Source of the DNA: Byssothecium circinans
Taxonomy: Eukaryota; Ascomycota; Dothideomycetes; Pleosporales; Massarinaceae
Direction of reading: 5' to 3'
Assembly (NCBI GenBank): GCA_010015675.1
Contig: ML976985.1
Location: 528,378 to 592,377 of the forward strand
Length of the DNA stretch: 64,000 nt
The position numbers and the translations under genes were made by a program. Every line of letters begins with the position of its first letter. Position 1 is the first letter of the stretch. Below the pieces are notes generated by a model. The model was not told where the DNA came from, searched no databases, and was given only the letters and a program-made list of their open reading frames with translations. Positions 21,901 through 34,495 of the stretch are shown here, in pieces.

Positions 21901-24762
21901 GAGACTAAAGTACGAGGGCTGGCCAAGGTCGCCCGTCAACGCAGGCGTCATGCTCGGCGTCTGGGACGGAGATGGGTTGAGATCAAAGGACGCAGAGCGA
22001 GAAGAACCAATTGAAATAGCGCGATGAAATGGCCCACTTTTCAAGAGATCTGGTGCCGGCTCGTTGGACTTGAGCGCTCGCTTTTGGCGGCCAATCAGAC
22101 CCATACGCGACAGACCGAAGTCAGTGAGCTTCAGATGACCCTGCTGGTCGATGAGAAGATTGTCTGGCTTGAGATCGCGATGAACAATGCTTCGACTATG
22201 CAGATGTTCAACACCAAGAACAACTTCAGCAAGGTACTTTTTAGCCCAATCTTCGGGAAGACCGCCCAGGACTTTGATCAACGAAGCGCAGTCGCCGCCG
22301 TTGAGATACTCCATAACGAGGTACAAGTAGTCCTTGCTCGAGAAAGTCCAATAAAGCTTGGCGACGAAATCGCTCTCGCCTTGCCACATCATGATCGCTC
22401 GCTCGGCCTTTACGTTGGTGACCTGGTTCTTTGCCACCATGTCCGCTTTTCGCAAAACTTTGATGGCGTAGTATTCTCCAGTTGTCTTCTTCTTCGCAAG
22501 ATACACACTGCCGAAGGCACCTTTGCTGATGGGCTTGATGACCTCGAAATCTTTGATAGATGGGGGCAATGCACGGGGTTGGGGTTGGGTAACAGGTAAA
22601 AGCCGAGGTGAGACTGGCTTGGGCCCATCTGAGCCAGCAGTAGACGATTGGCGTCGGTGATGATGCACGTGGGTCAAGGCTGGAGAGGAGAACTCTGTGG
22701 TGGTAAGTACAGGTGAAGTTATAGGAGACTGAATAGCTTCAGCTCCGCTAGGTATTCGTGGTTTGTTCGTCCTCAGTGGTGAGGAAGGCGGTACCATGGC
22801 CCGTGCAGGAGAGTGCTGGCGGCTGGTCATGACACTGGGTAGGATTAAGCTCTTACGCTTTCGTTCCCGTGAGCTCGCCACTCTATTACCGAGACCCAGT
22901 TCAGACGAAGGTGAGTCGGCGCGCCGTGGTCCAGACATGACAGATGACGACCTCATGCTGCTGTCACTTTCTGCCCCTGCGTCGCTTTCAAAGTGCATCG
23001 AGTGGCGCTTGTTCTGCGTCGTGATATTGATAGCGCCGGAATGAGAGCGTGGTGTTTGGCATCCTCCCCTGGGGCTGATTGACCTTGTCGAGCCTGCTAC
23101 TGATGACTCCCTTCGGCTTACACGAGCGGGAAGTGATGTGTCGGACGTATTACGAAGGGCTTGGGCCATTGCTGAGGGTGCTTCAAAGGAACCAGCGAAG
23201 ATTCCCTCTTCGCCAGTCTGTGCCTCGTTGGTATCAATCGGGGTCTCGTCATCTTGCTCTTCCTCTTCAGACGAACTGTCTTCGCCGGCGGCGATGCGAG
23301 CGGCCTTGGCCATTGCAGCTTCGATACATTCCTGTACTAAAACGTCAAATTCGACGCGGATGCGTTCTGAGTACTCCAGTATCCGTCGATGACGGAAGAT
23401 GGCATCGATCTTTGCCCTTGCTAATCTACTAGTATCGTCACAAAGCAGCTTCAAGCCATCGCAGTGATCAGTAGAGTTTGCGGTTGGCGACTGCCATTGC
23501 AAAACCTGAGATATGCGGTTCTCTGACTGCGGCGACTGGGTACGGATTTCAGCGACTGATTGAGTTCGAGCGCTTTCCTTGATAGCCGGCGTGTTGACTT
23601 CTAGCGCAGTATCGCATAGGTCGAGAACAAGCTCGACAATGCGAGCGAGCGGCCGCCTGACCGCAAACGACCGTGCTCGGTGATGTCCGAACCCAGTCGA
23701 TCGCTCTCGAGATCTTGAAGGCGGTGAAGCTGGGGAGTTGCGTCCCGATGGCGTGCCGGAAGACGGGGTCGAAGTAGGTTGGATGATAGCACCCTTGTAC
23801 TCTGGAGGCTGCGTGGGCTGAGCAATGTCTCCTGACGTGGATCGGCTGGGACGAGACTGGGCCTCAAGACCATCGAGGACTTTGACAATGGCATTACGGT
23901 GTTCTGAGAGGGTCTCTTGCGCCATTTGGACATCCATTTCGGCGCGGTGCTCCTGCAGACAAAGCTCGGTGTGCTTCTCGAACCACCATGGGGTGATCTG
24001 GCGCTCACAGATCCGGCAGAGCACAGGCAAGGGAGGCGGGTGATTGCCGGGGTCATTGGCAGCCGTCTCAGCCAGGCCGGTGAGGTAGTGGGCCAACATT
24101 TCTGCGCCTACGCCGAGAGATTCAACGAGGACTTCAGGAAGGTCAATGGTGACTTCTCGAACCACAGAGGGGCGGATCATCCACATGGTCTAACGCGATT
24201 AGTATGATTCAATTGAAGTGTTTGAAGAACGTACATGACTCTCGGCACCCGTCGTCCGATCGTATACCATGATACCCTGTGCTTCGAGGTTGAGAATCTG
24301 GTCATCCTCTACCGGCGTCTTGGGTGCTTCTTCCTGGTCTGGGTCCTCGGCATGCTTGGATCGCTTCCGTCTGAAGACCGATTGTGGTCCCATTCGCATT
24401 GAGAAGCGTGTGATGTGACTGCGGGAGTCGTCCTTTTTTATCGACTCGACCGTCTCTGCAAACTGTTCGGGACCGTCGAGCAGCAGGTCTGCCACGGGCT
24501 TTCCTACGACCTGTTCTGGGTCTGTGCCGACAACGTCCTTCCACGAATCACTGACGTAGCGTATGTTACCGTCCATGCCCAGATCCATGATGACATTCAA
24601 ACTGTGCTCGGCGGCCTCTTTCAAATCTTCACGCTGAGTGCGCATGTCCTCGCTCACGGTACGCTCCATGTGAACGCGCTGCATAGCATTTGCTGCCGCC
24701 TCTTGCCGTAACGTTGTGACAGCCGGCGGGGCAAGCATTACGGGCTTCGGTTCCTCCCCCAT
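18952..24762 (-). CDS. rim15: Rim15-type PAS / AGC kinase / receiver protein
   Basis: Two exons (minus): 24235-24762 and 18952-24189, with a 45-nt intron; 1921 residues. Order of parts: an N-terminal PAS-like domain at about 45-110 (LNVIMDLGMDGNIRYVSDSW); a small zinc-binding motif near 230 (CRICERQITPWWFEKH); a Ser-rich linker; a protein kinase at about 722-1150 with GAFGSVYLAKK, YYAIKVL, HRDLKPDNLLI, LTDFGLSRMG and GTPDYLAPE; and a receiver domain at about 1515-1640. A long insertion of roughly 190 residues between DFG and APE is typical of Rim15/Cek1/Ppk18 kinases. In yeast, Rim15 acts below TORC1 and PKA to promote quiescence and stress survival through Igo-type endosulfines. The receiver keeps the acidic pair, Thr and Lys, but has Glu at the phosphoacceptor position (20014-20016). 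Confidence 0.92.
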
Positions 24763-26465
24763 TGTGACGACGGTTGGTGATGTGGTGGTTTGAGGTGGTT
24801 AGGGGCCGACGCCGCGGCGAGAGAGGGGCGTTTGCCCGTGGGCTGATGGATGTTGGGCTATATGAAGCTGCCGCTCGTGACCATGGTGAGGTGCAGTGTC
24901 GCGGCGAGCGGCTGTCGGTGCGTAGCAAGCGTAGACGTTGGGCGTGTCGAGCTGGTGCCCGGGTGCTGGTGGAGAGGACGGGCGCCTCGAAACTACACAC
25001 GGCGTGGCCACCGCAGACGGCTCAATAGAGCATTGCGTAGAAGAGCAAGCGATTGAGGGTCCGGCGAGGTCAGGGGGGCGTTGGAGTGCAGTGAAAGACA
25101 GCAGATGTCGTTGTTTTCCGACGCTGTGGTGGGAACGGACTTTCTTGAGTTTCTTGACCGGGAGGGGCACGTCGGTTGTCGCTGGGGCGGGCGCACAGCA
25201 CAAAGGCGGACGATTGGCTTGGGCGTGGTCAGCCCAGACTGGACAGCAGCAGAGTGACTGTTTGGGACTGCTGCGTGACCCCCGGTGCTCTGGATGCCGT
25301 CTGGTCACTCTGCACTGTGGCGGGCACTGCAAGGAGGAGACGATGGGAGCACTACCAAACGCTACCAACGCTACCAACGCTATCCAGCTGGCATCCGCTA
25401 TCCGCAAGTGGCTCGTCTGTTTTGCGTGTGACTCCGGCGACGCGTGGGGATTCGCCCAGACGGCGGCCGGCCGATGATGCAAAGGCGCTACTGCCGCCCG
25501 CTGCCCCAAGCGTCCAGGGCCTTGCTCTCCACTACACCAGTACATCTCAGATCGCTCTCATTCTTGCGTGTTTCACACTCTGGGCTAATCAATAATACCA
25601 ACCGCTCCTGCTGTCACACAATGGATAAATGTGCCCCCAAAGCACCACCACGCTGCTTACGTACTCAATTCCAAGGTTGGGTGACGGTGGAAGGGCGCAC
25701 TTGCAGTAACGTGCAGCTTGCGCTTTCCTCCTCGCGACTGGTGGGCAAGAGCAGCCGCGGGAGGAAAGAGCGGTGGGCAGACCCCTCTTTGCCTCTGTAG
25801 AACTCAACACTATTATTAACCCTGGAACGGGGTGCACGGCAGTGCAGTACGAGCAAAACATGGCAGAAGACGTCTCCAAGACACGCATCCACCTCAGTCA
25901 GGCACTCCATCTTATCGTAGGACGCCCGAGGTCCCAGCCCAGGCCGGCCAGCGACACACCATGCCAACGACCTGCAGTCATCCAACATGCATACAGTAAT
26001 GCCGCCATGCAAATCCTATTTGGTCCCAAGAACTGGGGAAAACTACCCGGGGGAACACCAGCTCGTCCAGTCAGCGCTCTTAGAGACCCTCCTCTACCCC
26101 ATCACGTGCCCATCGCAACTGCCTTCAATGTTGAGGTTCCCGAATAGTTCCCGAATACGCATCTCGCCGTCATCAGACGACCTTCCTGTGCCTGTAGATA
26201 GTCGCCACGCAGCACAGCAGAGCAGAGCAGACGACGGTCAGAACCTCTCGTAAGCTTTATTGGAACAGGCACCCCAACCCCCCCTATGCCTCTGCAATTA
26301 TAGCTCAACCCCACAGCGGCTGCCCGCAGTTGTGTATACTGTATACACCAACGCACGTTATTAAACTTCGGCCGTACTCACTTGCCGACTTTAGTGTAAG
26401 CTCTAAAGACGCCGACCGAAACTCTACAGCGGATTCGGCCCTCTGACAGCGCCGGCTGTTGGTGC
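24763..26465. other. 1.7-kb GC-rich interval upstream of rim15
   Basis: This should contain the rim15 promoter and long leader. Open frames of up to 248 codons occur on both strands, but all are low-complexity, rich in Pro, Arg, Ser and Cys, and without family motifs, as expected of GC-rich non-coding DNA. A small tandem repeat of CTACCAACG-type units lies at about 25352-25380. The right half lies beyond the 3' end of the Hva1-TUDOR gene. Confidence 0.4.
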
Positions 26466-27062
26466 TTAGTCAAAATAAACAGCTTCCGGCTTGTGAACGG
26501 CTATCTTCCCAGACGAACTACTCTTGAGAACGATCCATGGGTCCTCCTTGCTGCCTCTGATCTTCTTCCCTTCGAAGTCCTTCACTTCGTAGAACACCTC
26601 GACCACCGTGCCGTCAACATACCCGGGGAGCGCATGCCACTGCACCTCCTGGCCCTTCTTTGGCACGCGTGTCTTATCACCTGCAGCCCCTCTCGGTGCG
26701 TCCGAGCCACCTCCGCCCCCCTTCTGCTTCTTGTTGGAGCCGTTTTGAGGATTAGCTCCACGCCCGCGTTTCTCCGCCTTGCTGTCCCCCTGATCTTCAC
26801 TCTGGGTAGATCCCGAGTCCGCATTAGCCTCCGACTTGTTCTGGGCCTCTTTGAACTTCTGATATTCTTTCTGCCCTTTCAGGTGATGCTCCTCGTCTTC
26901 CCAGTGCTGGGTGCAATCCGTTGCACTCTTCTTGCTGTTCTTGTCTGCTTTCTGTTGCTCCGTGTTATCCGTGTCGCCGTAATTTGCTGCATGTTCGTTC
27001 TTCTCTCTCCCATCTGTTGTTTCCTTCCCCTTCTTACTCTTGCCCTTGTATTCAGTTACCAT
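26466..27062 (-). CDS. Hva1-type TUDOR-domain protein
   Basis: Single exon, 198 residues, ATG at 27062. Residues 1-130 are highly charged and probably disordered (Lys, Glu, Asn, Asp, Gln), with a Gly run and basic patches such as NGSNKKQKGGGGG. The C-terminal 60 residues match the hypervirulence-associated (Hva1) TUDOR module: VPKKGQEVQW, GYVDGTVVEVFYE, KIRGSKEDPWIVLKSS and AVHKPEAVYF. This small beta-barrel domain is found in fungi and bacteria, usually in short proteins of unclear role; the family name comes from a fungal phenotype and says nothing certain about this copy. It is probably soluble, nuclear or cytosolic. Confidence 0.8.
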   Translation of the reverse strand: MVTEYKGKSKKGKETTDGREKNEHAANYGDTDNTEQQKADKNSKKSATDCTQHWEDEEHHLKGQKEYQKFKEAQNKSEANADSGSTQSEDQGDSKAEKRGRGANPQNGSNKKQKGGGGGSDAPRGAAGDKTRVPKKGQEVQWHALPGYVDGTVVEVFYEVKDFEGKKIRGSKEDPWIVLKSSSSGKIAVHKPEAVYFD

Positions 27063-28903
27063 TTTAAGAGCCTATTCAACGGTCAACAGGAATCCGCAGC
27101 AACCAACATGCGTCAAAAATCCAGCAGCACTCAAAGCGTCACCAAGATAACTTCTGACCTAGCACTGTATACAAGGCCGACTTACGTTTCACGCCGACCA
27201 CTACCTCGATGAACCACCCTGCCGCGCCCAATTCTTCAATTCAGAATCGTGCTTCTCACGCGCAGACAACGCAAGAACCCCCGCAACAAGAAGTGTCCTC
27301 TGCCACGCAAACCGATTCCGTGGAACTGGAATTTTCTTAAAAACAGGCACTGAGCCAAAAAAGGAGAAAAGCCCGATACATATTCTTCAGTCAATCCAAA
27401 GTGCCCTATATACCCTAAGCCTTCTCCACTGACATACTGTACCGTACAACGGTACCTGCACAACCACAATCATCATATCGCCATCATCGAACCTCAGACC
27501 CCCCTCACAGGAGTCTGGTGCGACCATCCTGAACACAAGCGCGGCGCGGTGATGTCAACACACGACATCGCGGGCATGTGCGCAAGCTCCAAGAGCACCG
27601 TTCATTCTCCGCGCACAAACCGCATAGAGAGCCGTGCATCCAAGCTACGCGAATGAGAACGCGCGCTATAGTTCGACCAATGACAGATGGATCGGGGCAA
27701 AGGCACCCCGTTCCCCGCTTTCAAGCCCACCATCTGTTGGTGTTGTGCGACTTCAAATCAGCTCTTCTTTGGGTTCGCAGTACGCCGCAGTTTATTACAG
27801 GTTGTTTGGGGGTATTGGATGTGGGCGGTTTTCGGGGTGTGACTGCATTTAGGTATGAGAGGCTGCGGGTTGGAGTGGGAAAGAGGGGTCAAGGGTTGTG
27901 CGACTACACTGCATACATGTAACCATAGATAACACGCGCGTGTTATGGTGACTTTAACAGCTCTATATATATTACGTGTATGTAATGCTAACATCATTAT
28001 AAGGACAGGTACTATAGTATATTGCCAAAAAGCTACTGCGAAGGCTTGACGAGAAACGCTGCTTTGCTATCTACAGCTCCCACCCACAGCAACCATGGAT
28101 AGTATATATATTTAACAACGAATAACGTCCCTAAGAGAAAGATACACAACAATGAAAGAACACGAAGAGACAAAAAAGGACACTTCCTAAAACTTTAGAA
28201 TAGAACGCTATCTGCGTGTGTTTTCTCCACGGCTTCCCTTCCCTACCAAGACGAAACAAAACAAAACAAAACAATGAGGTAACTCAATAGTCGAAGGTGC
28301 TTCAAATGTGTGACGTCACGGCTCGAACTTCCAATGGTCGAGACTCGAGGGTCGAGGTTCGCGGTTCGAGGTTGGGGATACGACCAACCTACCTATATAA
28401 TACCACGCCTGGTACGCGGACCAGAATACATGTACGGAATACATCTTCTTCGTCTTATCCCGTCTCGGCATCGCTTTCCTTCACTGTGGCGGAAACCTGC
28501 GCTCTCGAATCAAAAAAGTTCTTGGTGCTGGTACTGGTATCTCATACCTCTGGTTGATTGCTTGGTTGCTATATACATTGGGAACAGTAAGTCGAAGGGA
28601 GGGCGCGGGACCGTAGGACCGATCTCTCTCTACCGGAGAGAAGAGGAGAGGAGAGAAGAGCTAGGTCTCATCCACCAAGGAAGAAATAGAGAATGCACAC
28701 GATCCCGGTTTTGTTGAGAAAGAGGACAAGACAGTGATCATTCTCATTCAATTACTCTAACGAAAACACAAGAAGCCAGCAGCAGACCAATCACACCGAT
28801 ATTCAGCGTGTTCCGCATATCCATGCGCGAACACCAAAGATCGTATCTCTCTCTACATTCTGCTCCCACGTCCTAATCCCGCTCAAACGCATACCCAGTC
28901 CCG
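27063..28903. other. 1.8-kb intergenic interval
   Basis: No gene is supported. It holds the Hva1-TUDOR promoter at the left and, at the right, the 3' side of the alpha-mannosidase gene. A perfect TGACGTCA (CRE/ATF-type palindrome) lies at 28311-28318. The stretch 28320-28375 repeats GTCGAG/GTTCGAG motifs. Around 27950-28120 it is AT-rich with TATATATA runs. Confidence 0.4.
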
Positions 28904-31900
28904 TCACAGCACAAGCTTGAACGTCGCCACCTCGAAAGCCCTAACGTCGATCCAAACCCCCCTCCTCCCACCCCCGCCCTCAACCTCACACATCTGCTCC
29001 TTCAAATCCACCTCCTCATCCTCCAACGCATTCACCTTAACCACATTCCGAACCTTCAAATCGCCCCAGGAAAGCACGGCCCTGCTCTTCCCGCCGAGAG
29101 CGTCGTAGATGCGCAGGATGATCGAGTGGCCCGGCTTTGGTGGCAGGATACCGGTGGAGACGTCTTCGTCGTCTTCGCCACGTTTGATAGTGTCGAGGAC
29201 GAGGTTGGGTGCGCCTTGGATGCGGAAACTATTCAGCAGAGAGGGGTGGGTGGATGTTGGGGTTATGGTCTTCTTGTGCCCGACGACGCGGAGCGGGTTG
29301 TTGAACTCGAAAGCTTTGCGGATGGTATGCTGGTCCAGGGGGCCGCTGTGGGGGAAGATGGCGTAGCGCGTACGGTGACGGCCCATGTCGGCGTGTGCAT
29401 CTGGAGCTTTCGGCGCACGCAGCAACGATAGGCGCATCACGTTTCCTGCGACTGCGAAGCCGTACTTTGAGTCGTTGAGGATGGAGACTCCATACGTGGC
29501 TTCTGAAAGATCGGCCCATTTGTGGCAGCACACTTCGAACTTGGCCATATCCCAGTTGGTATTGTAGTGTGTAGGACGGCGGACGATGCCGTATTGCGTC
29601 TCGTAACTCGCTTCTGTGTTGACGATGTCGAAGACGAACTCGGTCTTTAAGAACTTCATGGTTTCTTGCCATTCGATTTCGGCGTCGATTTCAACGCTCG
29701 TAGGTGCATCCTGATAACCGGCTGGTAGCGATATTGTGGTCTTGATCCAGGACTTATCGGAGATCTTTGTCTCGACTTCTAATGAGACACGATGGGGACT
29801 GTTTTCGGAGATGACAACTTTGGAAGGCTTTAGCTCCTCTCGTGAGCGGAGGTGGTAGACTTCGACGTCCCAAGCCTGCCAGTAGAGCGGCTTGTCGTCA
29901 TAGAGCACGAGCTGGGCGGCTTTTGCACCCTTGGGAACAAGTTCACGCGAGGCGTGTCTGTCGTATAACGATGTGATAACACCTTCCGAGACTTTGACTA
30001 TGTACTGAGAGTTGCGGAGCTCAAAGACATTGGGTTCAGTTTCCTTTATCGAGGCGGTGGTGGCGGAGTAGGGTGAGGCGAGGGGGCGAATGTCTATCGC
30101 ACTGAAACCGTCGCCATGGGCGAGGCCATAAGAGGGGAGACTGGCGATGGACGGAAGTTTGACGAGCTCGGTGCGTGACCATGGCAGTGTGTTGAGCGCA
30201 GATAGCTTGCTATCTGCTTTGATATCTTCGTCAAAGCCTAGTTCAGCAAGAGCGTCGGATAGAAGCTTCTCGCCTGTCTTGAACACCTTTTCGTAGATCT
30301 AGAGAAAATTAGTTGGTGTCGCAAGAGCGCAATGTGTTGAACGTACCTCATCAGAGTCATCGTAGCACATCTCAATCGAGCTACCTGGAAGGCAGTCGTG
30401 GAACTGGCAGAGTAGGACATTCTCCCACATATCGTCGATCTCCTTCTTAGGATACTTGTAGGAGCTCTTCTTGCCAAAACCGTTCTTGATGGTCGCTAGT
30501 GTAGCAAGGTACTCAAGATCTCGCAGCAGAATTTCAGACTTTCTGTTATTGCGCTTGTTGTTCGCCTGAGTCGTATAGGTTCCGCGATGAAGCTCGAAAT
30601 AAAGTTCGCCGTACCATGTAACAAGCTCTGTGCCTTGTTCAACCTTCTTCTCTAGCTTATCGAAGAAGTCGTCTGCAGAATCGCCGAGCTTGATGCGTGG
30701 AAGAAGTCCGGTCTTGTCCGCTATTCCGCGGCAGCGCCTGAGCTTTTCGAGATGCTGCCATGTCGGACCGCCGCCACCGTCACCCTTGCCGAAAACAAGA
30801 AGCGACGTCTTGTCCTGGTCGAGCGACTTGTGCTGCGTGATGCTCCTCTTCACGTCGCCAAAATTCGCTTCGGCGGTATAAGTCTCGGAGGGTGGCATGT
30901 GACAGATGACCTGGCTGTTGTCCAGAGCCACCCAATTGAAGGTGGTGTGTGGGAAGTTGTTGATGTTGTTCCAGCTGAGCTTCTGGGTGAGGAAGCGCTT
31001 CATACCGGAGATACGACATATCTGCGGGAGCTGAGTAGAGTACCCGAAGGTGTCCGGGAGCCAAAAGGTGCGGCATCGTTGGCCAAAACGGCTCTCGAAG
31101 TACCGCTGTCCGTAGAGAAACTGTCTGATCAGAGACTCACCGCCGGGAAGATTGGTGTCGTGTTCCACCCAGCTGCCGCCAATGGGTTGGAATGTGCCTT
31201 CCTTGACCTTCTTCTTAACGCGGTCAAAGGTGGATGGGTAGTACTGCTCCAGCCACTTGTACTGTTGGGCCTGGGAGCAGCAGAAGCGGAGCTCAGGGTA
31301 GCGGTCGATGAGGTCGCATTGGTTGGACCACGAGCGCGCCACCTTTCGTTTTGTCTCGGCGAACGGCCACAGCCAGCAAGTGTCAATGTGGCAGTAGCCA
31401 ATACCGCTCACGATGGCATCCTTGTCGCTCTCGTACACTTTGTGAGAGTCGACGTCGCCTAAGTATTCGCGTGCGATCTTACGGCCTTCAAGGATGCTCT
31501 TTTGGCTCCCACCACCGGCGATGAAAGCGTCCATGATGCGGTTTGCAATCTGCTGGGCTTCATGCTGTTCCCACGAGTCGCCTGGAAACTCGCGCGCGGC
31601 ATCGCCTATCTCCCAAAAGTCAAAGTAGAGTGCCCTCGCCTCTAGATTGACAGCCACTATGTCCGCCGTGTTCAATTGGAAGTAGCGGTTCGGGCTCGGC
31701 GGTTGGATCGAGTCACCGCCTGGAGCGTTGCCGAACATGCCATTGCACGCCATCTCCACGTAGAATAAGTGTTCCTTGCCATCGCGGAACTCCTTGGGCA
31801 GTATCCATTCTGTGCGCTCGCCGCCGCCTGTGAGACCATGGACAACGTCACCGTCCTTGGTCCAGATCATGCCTTCGTTGTTGGCATCCCAGACGAACTC

Positions 31901-32329
31901 CAGGTGCTCCTTGTCCCGCAGCTCTTTTGGCACTGTCAGCTGCACCTTGAACCAATGCGTCGACCAACTCGGGCCAAACGACTCGCCGACGTGGGTTGGT
32001 TTGAACTCGTGACTGGTGGCATCTTTGAAGGAGGGACGCGAGAGGTCGGGCGGAGAGTAGACGGACAGCTTGACCCAGTCGGAGCCGGATGCGCGGCCTT
32101 CTTCAAGTTTGCTGTTCTATCATGAGTCTTGGAGCTTCGATTTCATTTTCATTCATGCTGGGAATGCATACGCCAATAGGCCCTGCTCACGGTACTGGCC
32201 GCCATCGGTGAACTGCCTCAGACGGTCTCTGTATATGCCGTCGATCTGCTTGCCCACAGGCCCGGCTGCGAGCTTTGGATAATTGGTGGAGACGGGCATG
32301 ATGCGGTTCCGATTCGTGTCGCCGCCCAT
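28904..32329 (-). CDS. AMS1: GH38 alpha-mannosidase (vacuolar Ams1 type)
   Basis: Three exons (minus): 32172-32329, 30347-32111, 28904-30298; 3318 nt, 1105 residues, close to the usual Ams1 length. The first donor is GTATGC and its acceptor AACAG; this pair keeps the spacing before the conserved KLEEGR region, whereas the nearer GTGAGC donor would break the frame. GH38 hallmarks are present: the zinc-binding GYCHIDTCWLWPF, the nucleophile Asp in FWLPDTFGYSTQLP, and QFHDCLPGSS. No signal peptide is seen, which agrees with delivery of Ams1 to the vacuole by the cytoplasm-to-vacuole/autophagy route. It hydrolyses terminal alpha-mannose from free oligosaccharides and glycoproteins. The next gene, also on the minus strand, ends 203 bp upstream of the start. 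Confidence 0.93.
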
Positions 32330-32532
32330 GGTGTCGATGTTGTAGTAGAATGGGGTGGATTCGAGCTTATAAGTGCTGGAACCCGTTGCAGCTGTCGTAC
32401 CTGCATGAGCTCGCTCACTGTGGAGCTTTCCCCGCAAGTACCCGCCTGACCCGTTGCTGGCCCGAGCTCTCCGCCATCTGATCTGCATCCACACCACCAC
32501 CGTCTTTCAACACTATCACCCGCCTGTCGCCG

Positions 32533-33696
32533 TTACACGATACGGCACGTTTCCTGATCACTGAGAGGGGCCGCGCGCTGCTTTTTGCAGGATGGTGTGC
32601 TGCTCGTTTCGTCATCGTCCCGCTTACGCTTCTTGGTCCCTGGTGTTGGCTGGAGAAGGCGAGGATCGATAGGTGAGTATGATTGCAGAGTGCTGCTCGA
32701 CGCTTCTTGGGGCTGCTGCTCGAGGAGAAGCGGGTCGATGAGAGACGTGGGGATCGAAGGGAGGCTCGGCATTACGTTACGCGGATCAAGACCTGGAATC
32801 TGCACACGACCTTGCGTGGCTTCATCAAACTGCCGCTTCTCCTGCTCCTGCACATACTCCTTGGTACGATACATCTGGCCAACGTCAAGATCGATCTGGC
32901 AGACTCCCTTGTAATACGGCATTTGTGCCGGCGTGTCGTCTTCATCTTCCAACTTGCGCTTCTTCGAGCCAGCCAAGCTCCCCTCCTGCGCCTTCTTCAC
33001 CTCCCTCCTCTGCCAGTCCAACATGCGAAAGGTGAGCTCCAGGTCCTTCTTCCTCTCGTTGTTCTGCCTGCGCCCTTCCTCTTGTCGCTGTTTCTGCCAT
33101 TGGGCTTTCGCCATCGCCCCTTTCTTCCGCAGCTCTTGCCGCCTCTCGAATTCACGCACCCTCACGTTCCACACTCCCTCTGAATGTGTCAGCTTCTCGC
33201 TGAACTTGTACTCCAAGCAAGCAGTCCGAAGGTCCCCACGGTCGATTCTGTCCTCGGCCTTCCGTATGACGCGCGCCGCGCCAATGTTGCGCCGTACGAG
33301 GGCTGCCCTCAGGTGTGGCTCTTTGAACTTGTCTATCGGAAGTTTCGTCTCCGAGAAGGCAGGGGAACAGGTGCCCGTCTTGGCCTTTGGCCTAGGTGAG
33401 CTGTTGCCGGGCGCCTGGCCGGTTTCTGGGGTGACGGTGGTGTCGACCGCGTCGACGACTTGGGAGTTGCGAAGACGCGAACAGGCCAAGTTCTTCACGC
33501 GCTGCTTCATGCGCTCTTCGCGGGACATGGTGTGGAGTCCGTACTTGACGAGCTCCGAAGGCTTCAAGACACGTCGCAGCTCAGACTTGACCGGGAACTC
33601 TGCTAAGCGTTGGATGACTTCAAAAGAAGATGGCTCCTGATTTTTCATCTTGGCCAGCGCGGCGAGGTCGAAGCGCCGAGGGACGAAAGCGGGCAT
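32533..33696 (-). CDS. Basic coiled-coil protein, unknown function
   Basis: Single exon, 387 residues, ATG at 33696 (context CATCATGCC). The N-terminus MPAFVPRRFDLAALAK leads into a mixed helical region. A strongly charged helix at about residues 180-245 (ERRQELRKKGAMAKAQWQKQ, ERKKDLELTFRMLDWQRREV) should form a coiled coil. Three basic clusters (KKRKLEDED, GTKKRKRDDD, CKKQR) look like nuclear localisation signals. I do not recognise a domain. Conserved-looking blocks such as PHLRAALVRRNIGAARVIRK suggest a real, selected protein. A nuclear role in RNA or chromatin is plausible but not shown. Confidence 0.75.
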   Translation of the reverse strand: MPAFVPRRFDLAALAKMKNQEPSSFEVIQRLAEFPVKSELRRVLKPSELVKYGLHTMSREERMKQRVKNLACSRLRNSQVVDAVDTTVTPETGQAPGNSSPRPKAKTGTCSPAFSETKLPIDKFKEPHLRAALVRRNIGAARVIRKAEDRIDRGDLRTACLEYKFSEKLTHSEGVWNVRVREFERRQELRKKGAMAKAQWQKQRQEEGRRQNNERKKDLELTFRMLDWQRREVKKAQEGSLAGSKKRKLEDEDDTPAQMPYYKGVCQIDLDVGQMYRTKEYVQEQEKRQFDEATQGRVQIPGLDPRNVMPSLPSIPTSLIDPLLLEQQPQEASSSTLQSYSPIDPRLLQPTPGTKKRKRDDDETSSTPSCKKQRAAPLSDQETCRIV

Positions 33697-34495
33697 GATG
33701 GCTAGTTGTATGGGTTAAGAAGACGGGGGTAGGTGAATACGTCGAATGAGTTTCGATCGCTGAAAACCGCGAGATGGGCAAAGGTAGTGGGAATATCGTG
33801 TCGTGAACGGGTGTTGAATTTGATGACGATGAGCAGCTGTGTGGGGAAGTGTCCGTCGCTAGGGTTCTCGAAAATCGACCTCAGTCACCGTTTGCCGGTG
33901 ACGTCGATTGCAAAGAGTCCGTGCTGCGTGTCTGCCTTGTTGGCTCGCAGACAATAGGAGCAGTTATTCGTGGTGAGCGCGAAATCTGCAGTGGACTTGT
34001 TCTCGATGTGATCGCGTTGAAGATATCACGGCTCTGCGGTGGTGCTTCGTTTGCGGATCTAGACTGTTTCTGCCTGCTACGGGTGGGTCTATCCAGAACA
34101 TCATTTTCTTCCTGTCGTTTCCTGACATGTCAAGACGCGCATTCAATCTCCCTGGGGCGTCTATATTCCCTCTTTCCCTCTATACAAGGGCTTCTCTCTA
34201 ACATGCTCTCTATGTTGGCGAGGACTACAAAGCCATTCCGTACACACACAATACCCTAGCGAGCCTAAAGGCCTATCATATATGACAGCGTTCTCTTGTG
34301 CCAGATGTTTCCTCGCTACGGACACGCTCATTATCGTACGACACATTATAAAAAACATACAAACTTACCTTGCACAATGCTGCTTGCTATACACCACCAA
34401 CACACCCACAAATCCCTAGAAACTACCCTCTATCCCAAACTTCCACCACATACTCCCATAATGCCCCAACACGTTCCACAAAAACCCCGTCAACA
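33697..34495. other. Divergent intergenic region
   Basis: The gap between the basic coiled-coil gene (-) and the broken gene starting at 34496 (+). No supported frame. The last ~120 bases are C/A-rich, a usual fungal leader composition. Confidence 0.4.

Noticed and set aside
24799..25545. A 248-codon minus-strand frame upstream of rim15
   Set aside because: GC-rich, low-complexity translation (Pro, Arg, Cys, Ser) with equally long frames on the other strand; no family features.
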